Assembly: GCA_024742875.1 (NCBI GenBank)
Contig: JANSXP010000004.1
Span: 124,001 to 188,000 of the forward strand
Length of the DNA stretch: 64,000 nucleotides
Direction: 5' to 3'
Origin: Planctomycetaceae bacterium
GTDB taxonomy: Bacteria; Planctomycetota; Planctomycetia; Planctomycetales; Planctomycetaceae
How positions within the stretch are numbered: the stretch's first letter is position 1; every line of letters starts with the position of its first letter. Position numbers and translations under genes: made by a program. The notes under the pieces were generated by a model. The model had not been told where the DNA came from and ran no database searches. It worked only from the letters and a program-made list of their open reading frames with translations. This document shows positions 10,142-17,232 of the stretch, piece after piece.

Positions 10142-10744
10142 ATGACTGAAGAAACTCCCGCACCGGAAGACGATGCGCCGGCATCGGAAACCCGTCGAAA
10201 TGTCCTGCTGGAAGGCATCACGGCTGTCGTCAGTTTTCTGCTGATTGCCGTCCCCTCCACCCTGGCAGGCGTGTTCTTTATGGACCCGATTCTGCGCAAA
10301 CGCAAAACGGCAGGTGGCGGGGACGACATGGCGGGCTTCATCAAGCTTGACCTCACCGCAGATGCCGTTCCTGACGACGGAGCGCCAGTGGCCGTGACCG
10401 TCAAATCCGACCTGGTGGACGCGTGGAATCGTTTCCGTGATGTCCCCGTCGGCAGCATCTGGCTGCGAAAAAGCGAAGACGGCACCATCAAAGTGTTCAA
10501 TTCCATCTGCCCCCATCTGGGCTGTTCCGTCAATTATCGCCGCAGTGAAAACGACTTCTATTGCCCGTGCCACACCAGTTCTTTCAGTCTGGATGGCGAA
10601 AAGACCAATGAAGTGCCGCCACGCGATATGGATTCTCTGGAATTGCGGACGGCGACCGACGGCATACCGTCCGAGGACGGTCTGGAACTGTGGGTGAAGT
10701 TCCTGAACTTCAAAGGCGCCACGACAGAAAAAATTCCCGTCTGA
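10142..10744 (+). CDS. Rieske [2Fe-2S] protein of a cytochrome bc/b6-type complex
   Basis: 200 residues. An N-terminal membrane anchor (about residues 24-45, LEGITAVVSFLLIAVPSTLAG) is followed by a Rieske domain with the two cluster-binding boxes CPHLGC (about 123-128) and CPCHTSS (about 141-147); each supplies one Cys and one His to the cluster (family knowledge). The product would take electrons from quinol at the Qo site of the cytochrome b protein encoded next, and pass them to cytochrome c. The ATG follows the stop-free tail of the intergenic region without a clear Shine-Dalgarno. The b-c gene starts 152 bp downstream on the same strand, but a hairpin with a T-run lies between them. Confidence 0.93.
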   Translation: MTEETPAPEDDAPASETRRNVLLEGITAVVSFLLIAVPSTLAGVFFMDPILRKRKTAGGGDDMAGFIKLDLTADAVPDDGAPVAVTVKSDLVDAWNRFRDVPVGSIWLRKSEDGTIKVFNSICPHLGCSVNYRRSENDFYCPCHTSSFSLDGEKTNEVPPRDMDSLELRTATDGIPSEDGLELWVKFLNFKGATTEKIPV

Positions 10745-10771
10745 CGTTCCCTCATCGACCATTGGCAGTCC

Positions 10772-10791
10772 CCTGAGGCACCCGCCTCAGG
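10772..10791 (+). other. Intercistronic perfect hairpin
   Basis: CCTGAGGC at 10772-10779 and GCCTCAGG at 10784-10791 form an 8-bp stem with a 4-base loop. No T-run follows, so it may stabilise the 3' end of the Rieske message or mark a processing site rather than terminate; this is inference. Confidence 0.5.
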
Positions 10792-10814
10792 CATTCGCCA
10801 CCTCCCGAACACAC

Positions 10815-10863
10815 GCTGACCGCCACGACCAGACGATGCGGTGTCCCGGTCAGCCTCTTTTTG
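10815..10863 (+). terminator. Terminator-like hairpin between the Rieske and cytochrome b genes
   Basis: GCTGACCG (10815-10822) pairs with CGGTCAGC (10847-10854) around a 24-base loop and is followed by CTCTTTTTG. A competing inner pairing CCGC/GCGG is possible. It lies 33 bp upstream of the cytochrome b ATG, so it could act as a partial terminator or attenuator inside the operon. The long loop lowers confidence. Confidence 0.5.
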
Positions 10864-10895
10864 TATTTGCGTGACGCCGCTGCGAAAGCAACACC

Positions 10896-12908
10896 ATGAA
10901 CGCTCTGATCTCCTGGCTTGATGATCGTACGGGTATCAAGGGGCTGATGAATGAAGCTCTGTACGAACGTGTGCCCGGAGGAGCCCGCTGGCGATATGTG
11001 TGGGGCAGCACGCTCGTGTTTACGTTTACTCTGCAGGTGATCACGGGATTCATGCTGTGGTCGGCCTACAGTCCCAGCACGCGTACCGCCTGGGAGAGCG
11101 TGTATTACATTCAGCATGAAATGACGATGGGCTTTCTGATTCGCGGCATTCACCACTTTGCCGCACAGGCCATGGTCGTGCTGATGGCCATTCACTTGGT
11201 GCAGGTGGTCATTGACGGAGCCTACAAGGCGCCGCGGGAGGTCAACTTCTGGCTCGGCATGGTACTGATGATGATTGTGTTGGGACTCTCCCTGACGGGC
11301 TACCTGCTGCCCTGGGACCAAAAGGGTTACTACGCCACACAGGTGACGACCAACATCATGAGTGTCACCCCCGGAGTCGGATCCGAAGTGCAGGTGCTGG
11401 CGCAGGGCGGAAGTCAGTATGGCCATATGACGCTGACCCGATTTTTCGCCATGCACGCTGGCGTGCTGCCGGCTCTGCTGGTCGCTTTTCTGGTGCTGCA
11501 CATCTACGTCTTTCGCCGACATGGCCTGACCGTTCACGATGAGAACCACGCTCCGACCACCAACTTCTGGCCCGATCAGGTCCTGAAGGACGCGGTCGCC
11601 TGCCTCATTGTGCTGGCTGTGGTGATGCTGCTGGCCATCTTCAAAGGCGCAGAGCTGAGCGCCCCCGCCGACCCGGCCGTCAAATTTGATGCCGCCCGTC
11701 CGGAATGGTACTTCCTGTTTCTGTTCCGCTTTCTGCGGTTTCACGCGGTGGAAGCCATTGGCCTGCAGTTCGGCGCTATCGTCGTTCCGGGACTCATCAT
11801 GGGCGTGATTGCCCTGATGCCGCTGACGCACAAGTTCCTGGGAGATTTCGGTCACACTCTCAACAAGGCATTTATCTGGCTGCTGGGCGGTTGCATTGTG
11901 GTACTCACCGCCATGGCCATGATTGAAGACTCCAACGAAGCCGCCCATCAGGCAGCGCTCGCCGAGGCGCATCGCGACGCGGGTCGAGCGCGGGAACTGG
12001 CGTCCGGGCCGGACAAAATTCCGGTCGACGGTGCCGTTGAACTGCTGCGTCGTGACCCGTTTACGCAGGGTCCACGCCTGTTTGCCAAACACTGCTCCAG
12101 CTGTCACCGCTACAATGGGCACGATGGCCGTGGGTCACTGATTACCGAGAAAACAGAGGCAGGCGACGTACAGGTGCTGCCACCGACGGCCGCTGATCTG
12201 GGCAATTTCGCCAGTCGTGACTGGATGCGGTCCATTGTGGTGGACTATCCCGCGCATTTTGCGTCGTGGAAAAACGCCAACTGGTACAAGGACGCTGTCA
12301 AAGCCGAAGAGGCTGGCGAAGACGTGCTGTATCTGGATCCGGACAATTCGGAAATGTCCGATTGGTCGGGACTTCCCGAGGCCATCACGGCTCCGGAAAA
12401 CGAAGAAAACCTGAAGGCCATCGTCGAGTTCCTGTATGCCGAAGCCGGACACGGTTTTCAATCAGCCAGCAGTGAAAACGGAGCCTCAAAAGAAGCGCTG
12501 GACGCTGCTCTGATCGAAAAGGGTCGCGCGGTGGCCACCGAAGGCGCATGGGCGGGCGATATTGAAGGCACGTCCTGTGCCGACTGCCACACGTCGCTGG
12601 GAGACGACTTTGCCGTCACCCCGGACGACGAGGCTGACGGCTATCCAACACTTGCCAAGTACGGATCAGCCGCCTGGCTGAAAGACTTTATCCGCCACCC
12701 CGGAGCCGCGCGACATTACGGCGACAAAAACCAGATGCCCGCCTATTCGCCCTCACAACTGACAGATACCGAACTCGATCTGCTGGTCCGCTGGATGACG
12801 GCCGACTATCTGCCGTCCGATGTGGCCGACTATCCAGATCGGCGGCAGCAGGAATCCACAGTGTCAACGGACGCTGGCAATTCCCCCCCAGCGGAGGACG
12901 CTAACTGA
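10896..12908 (+). CDS. Cytochrome b6-type protein with subunit IV region and fused di-haem cytochrome c tail
   Basis: 670 residues. Residues 1-210 form the haem-b four-helix part with His86, His100, His187 and His202; the 14-residue gap in the second pair is the b6f-type spacing rather than the bc1 type. Residues about 225-345 correspond to subunit IV/the C-terminal half of cytochrome b and contain the quinol-site motif PEWY (269-272). The soluble tail carries two c-type haem sites, CSSCH (400-404) and CADCH (561-565), with candidate axial methionines such as QMPAYSP. The protein would therefore combine quinol oxidation and cytochrome c1-like electron transfer in one chain, working with the Rieske protein encoded upstream. 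The c-domain needs export, which the topology allows. Confidence 0.92.
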   Translation: MNALISWLDDRTGIKGLMNEALYERVPGGARWRYVWGSTLVFTFTLQVITGFMLWSAYSPSTRTAWESVYYIQHEMTMGFLIRGIHHFAAQAMVVLMAIHLVQVVIDGAYKAPREVNFWLGMVLMMIVLGLSLTGYLLPWDQKGYYATQVTTNIMSVTPGVGSEVQVLAQGGSQYGHMTLTRFFAMHAGVLPALLVAFLVLHIYVFRRHGLTVHDENHAPTTNFWPDQVLKDAVACLIVLAVVMLLAIFKGAELSAPADPAVKFDAARPEWYFLFLFRFLRFHAVEAIGLQFGAIVVPGLIMGVIALMPLTHKFLGDFGHTLNKAFIWLLGGCIVVLTAMAMIEDSNEAAHQAALAEAHRDAGRARELASGPDKIPVDGAVELLRRDPFTQGPRLFAKHCSSCHRYNGHDGRGSLITEKTEAGDVQVLPPTAADLGNFASRDWMRSIVVDYPAHFASWKNANWYKDAVKAEEAGEDVLYLDPDNSEMSDWSGLPEAITAPENEENLKAIVEFLYAEAGHGFQSASSENGASKEALDAALIEKGRAVATEGAWAGDIEGTSCADCHTSLGDDFAVTPDDEADGYPTLAKYGSAAWLKDFIRHPGAARHYGDKNQMPAYSPSQLTDTELDLLVRWMTADYLPSDVADYPDRRQQESTVSTDAGNSPPAEDAN

Positions 12909-13015
12909 AGCAGACAGCGTCGCAGAACGACGCAAATCTCGCAGAATTGAACACGTCATCGAATGAGCACGTGGCAAACGCCCGCTTTTTCGGGTTCCAG
13001 ACGGCAGGAATCGAT

Positions 13016-13032
13016 TTGGCACGTATGTTGCG
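13016..13032 (+). promoter_or_regulatory. Sigma-54 (-24/-12) promoter for the small CxxC protein
   Basis: TTGGCACGTATGTTGCG has GG at 13018-13019 and GC at 13030-13031 separated by exactly 10 bases, and matches the sigma-54 consensus TGGCACG-N4-TTGC at every conserved position. The predicted transcription start is near 13043. The first in-frame start with a ribosome binding site downstream is the GTG at 13097. Confidence 0.8.
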
Positions 13033-13096
13033 TAAGTCGGGCCTGGAGATTTGGAAATCCGGCGGAATGGACTCGCCCCATACGAGGTGCTGTGAC

Positions 13097-13531
13097 GTGC
13101 GATCCTTTTTTCAATGCAATTTCTGTCGCCTGAACCTGAAGCGACTTTCCTTCTCACGACTCCGGTTTGCAGATCGTGTGCTGATGTTTCTGGGTCTGCC
13201 CGTGTACCAGTGCCCCCACTGTTTCGGGTGCAGCCGCAAGCCCTGGATCCCTCAATGGCTGCTGACAGTCCTGTCCGGCCCGGCCAAAACCGCAGAGGAT
13301 TCGACCGAAACGGTCACCGATGATGACTGCGGTCCCATCACCATCCCACTGGCCCCACAGCCAATCAGCGACGCGGTGGCTGCCACAGCACAGCAGTCCC
13401 TGACCGTTTCCCACCCCTCCACAGAGGCCGCCGTCAGCGCGTCCGAGAGTTCGCCTGTGGGCCCGTCGTTTCGTGCTTCCATCGGCAGGGTGGGCACGCT
13501 GCCTGGCAGCCCGCTGCTGGAACAGGCCTGA
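13097..13531 (+). CDS. Small CxxC/CPHC protein under sigma-54 control
   Basis: 144 residues from GTG 13097 (MRSFFQCNFC). This start is chosen because GAGG sits 9 bases upstream and because the frame's upstream ATG (12947) lies before the sigma-54 promoter, so it would not be in the transcript; ATG 13067 is the other possibility. Cys7 and Cys10 (CNFC) and Cys39, Cys42 and Cys45 (CPHCFGC) suggest a metal-binding ribbon split by a basic segment (RLNLKRLSFSRLRFADR). The remaining 95 residues are Ser/Thr/Ala/Pro-rich and probably disordered. I do not recognise a named family. No signal peptide is seen, so it is probably cytoplasmic; a nucleic-acid-binding role is only a guess. Confidence 0.6.
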   Translation: MRSFFQCNFCRLNLKRLSFSRLRFADRVLMFLGLPVYQCPHCFGCSRKPWIPQWLLTVLSGPAKTAEDSTETVTDDDCGPITIPLAPQPISDAVAATAQQSLTVSHPSTEAAVSASESSPVGPSFRASIGRVGTLPGSPLLEQA

Positions 13532-13538
13532 CCAGGGT

Positions 13539-13574
13539 CTGCCCAAAGATCTGCCCAAAGATCTACACAAAGAT
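13539..13574 (+). repeat. Three tandem 12-bp units
   Basis: CTGCCCAAAGAT is repeated at 13539-13550 and 13551-13562, with a diverged third copy at 13563-13574. It begins just after the stop codon of the CxxC gene. The period is a multiple of three, but the repeats lie outside any gene I accept. The remainder of 13575-13882 shows nothing else of note. Confidence 0.7.
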
Positions 13575-13882
13575 CCGTGGCCTACGACTTTCCCGCCGCC
13601 GCGATATGCTCAGCGGAATCTGCCTGCCGCCGAACCGGAAAGAGAATCGCTGCTGGCACGCGCAGGCCACCGCAGGAATCAGCAACGAACGCGGCCGAAA
13701 ACACTTTCCGCCGCCTGCTGACCTTCACTCAGGCAAAATGCGGCTGTGATTCGGTCAGTTCGCCCCCATCTATCGGCAATTGTGAATCACCATTTGCAAC
13801 GGGTTGCGGCACTGGAATTGGCAGCGATACTACCGATGGCCCCAACCAGGTTGTTTCGCCTCCCTCCCCTGATAGTGTCGCT

Positions 13883-14473
13883 ATGTCCGATCTGAAAATC
13901 GTTTACCACCCACATCCAGCCTTGCGCTGGAAGTCCAAAGACGTCACCCGGATCGACGCTCAGTTGAAAGAGTGGATTGGGCAGATGTTTGACCTGATGT
14001 ACGAGGCCAGAGGCATTGGACTGGCGGCCAATCAGGTGGCGCTGCCTTATCGTCTGTTTGTCATCAACCCCACGGGAGATCGTGATGACACAGAGATGGA
14101 GCAGGTGTTCATCAACCCGCAGATCACCAAACGTAACGGCAGTGAAGAGGGCGAAGAAGGCTGCCTGAGCCTGCCGGAACTGTACGGTCCTGTAACACGG
14201 GCGGAAAAGATCGTGGTGGAGGCCTTTGATCTCTCCGGCGAGGAATTCGCCATGGAACTGACGGGAATTCACTCCCGCGTCGTCCAGCACGAATCGGATC
14301 ACCTTGACGGGGTGATGTTCACGGACCGTGTCACCGACAAGGTAAAAACGGGCCTGTCTCCGCTGCTGGAGGATCTGGAGCAGCAGATGGCACACCAGCA
14401 GGATAAGGGTGACCTGCCTGACGAAGACGCGATGATCGCGGAACTCAAGCGGCTGGAAGCCGAACGCACGTGA
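13883..14473 (+). CDS. def: Peptide deformylase
   Basis: 196 residues from the ATG at 13883 (MSDLKIVYHPHPALRW), which matches the usual N-terminus; an open frame extends far upstream but is not family-like. All three family motifs are present: GIGLAANQV, EGCLSLP and QHESDHLDG, supplying the Cys and two His metal ligands and the catalytic Glu (family knowledge). The enzyme removes the formyl group from nascent proteins. It is a typical length for a type 1 deformylase with a C-terminal charged extension. There is no clear Shine-Dalgarno. It is convergent with the sRNA genes downstream. Confidence 0.95.
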   Translation: MSDLKIVYHPHPALRWKSKDVTRIDAQLKEWIGQMFDLMYEARGIGLAANQVALPYRLFVINPTGDRDDTEMEQVFINPQITKRNGSEEGEEGCLSLPELYGPVTRAEKIVVEAFDLSGEEFAMELTGIHSRVVQHESDHLDGVMFTDRVTDKVKTGLSPLLEDLEQQMAHQQDKGDLPDEDAMIAELKRLEAERT

Positions 14474-14783
14474 TTACGGTGCTGGCTCGGTCATTTGTCG
14501 ACGCAGCGGACATCGGCCTCGTCGACAACTCTTTGGTGATGTCGCCCCTCGGTGATGGCGACTCCACAGCCGTTGATCAGAGATAACCAGCAGTCGAGCG
14601 ACTGCTGCTGGCGTGTGCCGCCATCAGTGAGATCAACCGCTCCACCATCGCCTGCAGTCCGAATTTCCTGCCCGATCGGATGCCTGACGACGTGAAGGAC
14701 GGGTTGTGTGACGCCACGCCCTGTGTTCCGTGTTCCGTGTTCCGTCGACGGACGAACAGGTGGTGAAAAAGCGGCGCACGACG

Positions 14784-14820
14784 AAAAAAAACGGTGCCTC
14801 CCTCGATTGAAGGAGGCACC
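14784..14820 (-). terminator. Intrinsic terminator of sRNA copy 1
   Basis: On the minus strand GGTGCCTCC (14812-14820) pairs with GGAGGCACC (14793-14801), a 9-bp GC-rich stem with a 10-base loop, followed by a run of eight T (complement of A at 14784-14791). Confidence 0.9.
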
Positions 14821-14868
14821 GGCAACCAGAACAACAGGCAACGTGCGGGCCGTGACGCTACCTGTCTC
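14784..14868 (-). ncRNA. Sigma-54-dependent small RNA, copy 1
   Basis: Predicted transcript of about 85 nt, from a start 12 nt past the sigma-54 -12 element to the end of the terminator T-run. Its body shares the blocks GCGTCA-CGGCCCGCACGT and TGTTCTGGTTGC-GGTGCC with copy 2 (15327-15413), while the linkers between the blocks differ, as expected of paralogous RNAs under structural or sequence constraint. The 5' arm and loop of the terminator contain CCTCCTT, which is identical to the anti-Shine-Dalgarno core of 16S rRNA; targeting of ribosome binding sites is possible but unproven. No minus-strand gene lies downstream before the convergent deformylase gene, so this is not a leader. Minus-strand open frames across it have no ribosome binding site. 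Confidence 0.7.
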
Positions 14869-14875
14869 GTGAGAG

Positions 14876-14895
14876 AAAAGCACGTTGCGTGCCAA
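14876..14895 (-). promoter_or_regulatory. Sigma-54 promoter of sRNA copy 1
   Basis: Minus strand TTGGCACGCAACGTGCTTTT: GG and GC are separated by exactly 10 bases, and TGGCACG is a perfect -24 element; the -12 element reads GTGCT against the consensus TTGCT. A TTTCACT (plus-strand reading) lies 18 bp further upstream at 14913-14919 and recurs at nearly the same distance upstream of copy 2, a possible activator or IHF-type site. Confidence 0.85.
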
Positions 14896-15326
14896 TGGAC
14901 GTGCGAAATTCGTTTCACTGAAAACCGCCCGTTTTTCAGGACCAGTGTCAAACTCGGCCGACGCGCCCGATGACGGATGTTGCATTCTGCGATAGGCACG
15001 CTGGAGCGCTGAGTCTTTATGCGACGGTGGAGGCAGGATGGCGTCTGCTGCTCAGCGAGGCGAGGCAGCGCTGCCAGCGGCCCACAACAATTGTGCGAGA
15101 TGGCGCGCTGTATCGCCCCACAGGCCGCGGGGCCTTGAGATCGTCAACACGTGCCTGCCGAACACGAGCCTGCCGGGAACATCAAAGCCACATCAGGAAC
15201 AGAGAGAACTGTGAGGATCAATCGACAATCGAACGACGATCTATCGACTCCGGCAAACGTGAATCGATGAAAGACACTTCGCGACGGCATTGCAGAGCGT
15301 GAGGGCAGCCGCTCAGGTTGCTGCGC
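14896..15326. other. Spacer between the two sRNA units, no gene seen
   Basis: 430 bp separating the two RNA units. Open frames on both strands lack ribosome binding sites and cross the RNA hairpins. It should contain the activator-binding site for copy 1. Confidence 0.5.
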
Positions 15327-15364
15327 AAAAAAAGAGGTGCCCCTCCACAAGGGAAGGGGCACCT
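15327..15364 (-). terminator. Intrinsic terminator of sRNA copy 2
   Basis: Minus strand AGGTGCCCC (15356-15364) pairs with GGGGCACCT (15335-15343), followed by C and seven T (complement of A at 15327-15333). Stem sequence differs from copy 1 by compensated changes (GCCTCC/GGAGGC versus GCCCC/GGGGC). Confidence 0.9.
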
Positions 15365-15413
15365 GCAACCAGAACAGTAAGAGACGTGCGGGCCGATGAC
15401 GCCTCCTACCGCT
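15327..15413 (-). ncRNA. Sigma-54-dependent small RNA, copy 2
   Basis: Predicted transcript of about 87 nt, organised exactly like copy 1: sigma-54 promoter, unique 5' stretch (contains AGGAGG), the shared block GCGTCA-CGGCCCGCACGT, a variable linker, the shared block TGTTCTGGTTGC-GGTGCC, then the terminator hairpin and T-run. Conservation of promoter, body blocks and terminator with divergence between them supports a real duplicated RNA gene and not two unrelated terminators. It is stand-alone: no gene follows on this strand before copy 1. Confidence 0.7.
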
Positions 15414-15420
15414 TCAGCCT

Positions 15421-15440
15421 ATAGGCATGTTGCGTGCCAA
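15421..15440 (-). promoter_or_regulatory. Sigma-54 promoter of sRNA copy 2
   Basis: Minus strand TTGGCACGCAACATGCCTAT: GG-N10-GC spacing is exact, and the first 12 bases are identical to the copy 1 promoter. Upstream lie TTTCACT at 15460-15466 and an inverted repeat CACAT-N9-ATGTG (15519-15537), which could bind an AAA+ activator; the latter is weak evidence. Confidence 0.85.
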
Positions 15441-15649
15441 ACTTTGTATGTCGGCCATCTTTCACTTTGATGCAGCAATACAAGCACAAAAGCAAGTCAG
15501 GTCGACAGGGCCGCCCAACACATGTTGTTGAAATGTGCGCAGGTGACCGCTTCCGCTACACGCAATTTGCGACGCTCTCCGCCAGGTGGGCGAAACACAT
15601 AGTGAACAAATATCGCCTTTCAGCACGAGCGGCGTTCGAAAACGTCTGC

Positions 15650-16216
15650 TCAGGCGCTGCCGGCCCGTGCGGCTTCCAGCAATTGGATCCAGGGTCCCAC
15701 ATAATGGCCGTTGTCGTGAAACGTGCGGCCACTGACCAGGTTGCCGTCAATCACGCACGGTTCGTCCACAAAGATGCCACCACAAACTTCCAGATCGAAA
15801 CGACATTTGGCAACGGTCGCCATACGACGCCCTCGCACGCAATCTGCATAAGCAGGGATTTCCACTCCATGGCAAACTGAGGCAATCGGTTTATCGGCGT
15901 CAAAAAACGCCCGCGTGATCCGCACCAGGTCTTCGTCATAACGAATGTACTCCGGCGCCCGACCGCCGCTGAACAAAATGCCGGCATACTCGTCCACGAT
16001 GACGTCGGAAAAGGGCACATCACAATCGATCCGGTAGCCCTCCCATTCGCGGGTAATCGTCCAGCCTGGGCGAACCTCATGCATCACCATCTGGTATTCC
16101 CGCTTTTGCGGGGCGGTCACCACCGGCTGAAAGCCAGCTTCAATCAGCCGATAGTAGGGATACAGGGTGTCCAGTGTTTCGGAGGCATCTCCGACAACGA
16201 TCAGCACTTTGTGCAT
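15650..16216 (-). CDS. DJ-1/PfpI family protein
   Basis: 188 residues, the full length of a single-domain DJ-1/PfpI protein. The start is ATG 16216 with GAGGA upstream. The opening MHKVLIVVGDASE and the nucleophile elbow IASVCHGVEIPA, with the family's catalytic cysteine followed by His, are clear. Members act as glyoxalases, proteases, chaperones or amidases, and the sequence alone does not choose among them (family knowledge). It is cytoplasmic, monocistronic and divergent from fabI. The sRNA copy 2 promoter lies about 210 bp past its stop on the same strand. Confidence 0.85.
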   Translation of the reverse strand: MHKVLIVVGDASETLDTLYPYYRLIEAGFQPVVTAPQKREYQMVMHEVRPGWTITREWEGYRIDCDVPFSDVIVDEYAGILFSGGRAPEYIRYDEDLVRITRAFFDADKPIASVCHGVEIPAYADCVRGRRMATVAKCRFDLEVCGGIFVDEPCVIDGNLVSGRTFHDNGHYVGPWIQLLEAARAGSA

Positions 16217-16399
16217 GGCGTCCTCGTCTGCGAAATTGGGTTTCCTCTATTCTGTGCGTCACTGCGGCGACAGGCAAAGTGACTGAACGCGGATTTTCCT
16301 GACGATGACCGAATCGGGCGTCTGCCGGATCGCATTGAAAATGCGGCGTCGCACCCTCTGAACAGCGCGCCGGATTCGATAGACTGACACGTCTGATTT

Positions 16400-16411
16400 A
16401 CTGAATTCAGT
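16400..16411. promoter_or_regulatory. 12-bp palindrome just upstream of fabI
   Basis: ACTGAATTCAGT is a perfect palindrome ending 5 bp before the fabI ATG. Its position would allow a repressor to block transcription or the start site, but one 12-bp palindrome is expected by chance at some sites in a 64-kb window. Confidence 0.3.
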
Positions 16412-16416
16412 CATGA

Positions 16417-17232
16417 ATGACGACCATGGATTTTCTTCAGCTCGCCGGCAAAAACATCCTCGTTCTGGGCGTGGCCAATCGCAAGAGCGTTGCCTGGCAC
16501 ACCGCCCGTCTGCTGCTGGACGCCGGGGCCAACGTGATCTTCTCCGTCCGATCCGAACAGCGGGCTGCGACAATCGCCAAACTGGCCCCGGACAGCCCCT
16601 GCTACATCTGTGACGTGGAACATCAGGAGCAGATTGATCAGTTGCAGCAGGCCGTCAGCGACAGTGTCGACACGCTGCATGGAATCGTACATTCGGTGGC
16701 CTTCGCGGACTATTCCGCCGGCTGGCTGCCATTTCATGAAACCCCTCGAGCCGCCTTCCTGCAGGCCGTGGATATCTCCTGCTTTTCGCTGGTGGCTGTG
16801 TCCAATGCGTTCAAGGACCTGCTGGATCCGGAAACAGGCAGTGTGGTCACAATCTCCATTTCAACCACCCGCATGGCGGCGGAGAACTATGGCTACATGG
16901 CTCCCGTGAAAGCGGCAATGGACTCTTCCATCTGCTTTCTGGCCAAGTCGTTTTCGAAGTTCTCCCGCGTCCGCTTCAATGCCGTCTGTCCAGGTCTGCT
17001 CAAGACGTCCGCATCCGCCGGCATCCCCGGTTATGTGGACAGCTATCTGTTCGCTGAAAAAGCGACTCTCCGGAAGGAGGCGGTGAAGACAGAAGAAGTG
17101 GCCTCAACAGTCGCGTTTATGATCAGCCCCCGGTCGTCGGGTATCAACTCGCAGGGTATTGTGATCGACGCCGGCATGGGCACCAACTATTTTGATGACC
17201 AACTGATCACAGGACAGCCGGATGCCGATTGA
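16417..17232 (+). CDS. fabI: Enoyl-[acyl-carrier-protein] reductase (NADH), FabI type
   Basis: 271 residues, the usual FabI length. The N-terminal nucleotide-binding pattern [13 protein letters not shown] is the FabI form of the short-chain dehydrogenase glycine motif, and YGYMAPVK gives the catalytic Tyr-x6-Lys. It carries out the last reduction of each fatty-acid elongation cycle in the cytoplasm. MTTMDF at 16417 or the internal ATG at 16426 could be the start; neither has a strong Shine-Dalgarno. Its last 11 bp overlap the start of the glycosyltransferase gene, so the two are probably co-translated. Confidence 0.93.
   Translation: MTTMDFLQLAGKNILVLGVANRKSVAWHTARLLLDAGANVIFSVRSEQRAATIAKLAPDSPCYICDVEHQEQIDQLQQAVSDSVDTLHGIVHSVAFADYSAGWLPFHETPRAAFLQAVDISCFSLVAVSNAFKDLLDPETGSVVTISISTTRMAAENYGYMAPVKAAMDSSICFLAKSFSKFSRVRFNAVCPGLLKTSASAGIPGYVDSYLFAEKATLRKEAVKTEEVASTVAFMISPRSSGINSQGIVIDAGMGTNYFDDQLITGQPDAD

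Noticed and set aside
10752..12122. 456-residue minus-strand open frame antisense to the cytochrome b gene
   Set aside because: Composition is His/Gln-rich shadow coding; the plus strand is a clear cytochrome b.
14720..14750. Triplet of GTGTTCC-like units near 14730
   Set aside because: Three short copies in a row with no associated structure; likely slippage noise.
14491..14999. Minus-strand open frames overlapping sRNA copy 1
   Set aside because: They cross the sRNA terminator and promoter, have no ribosome binding site, and read as low-quality protein.
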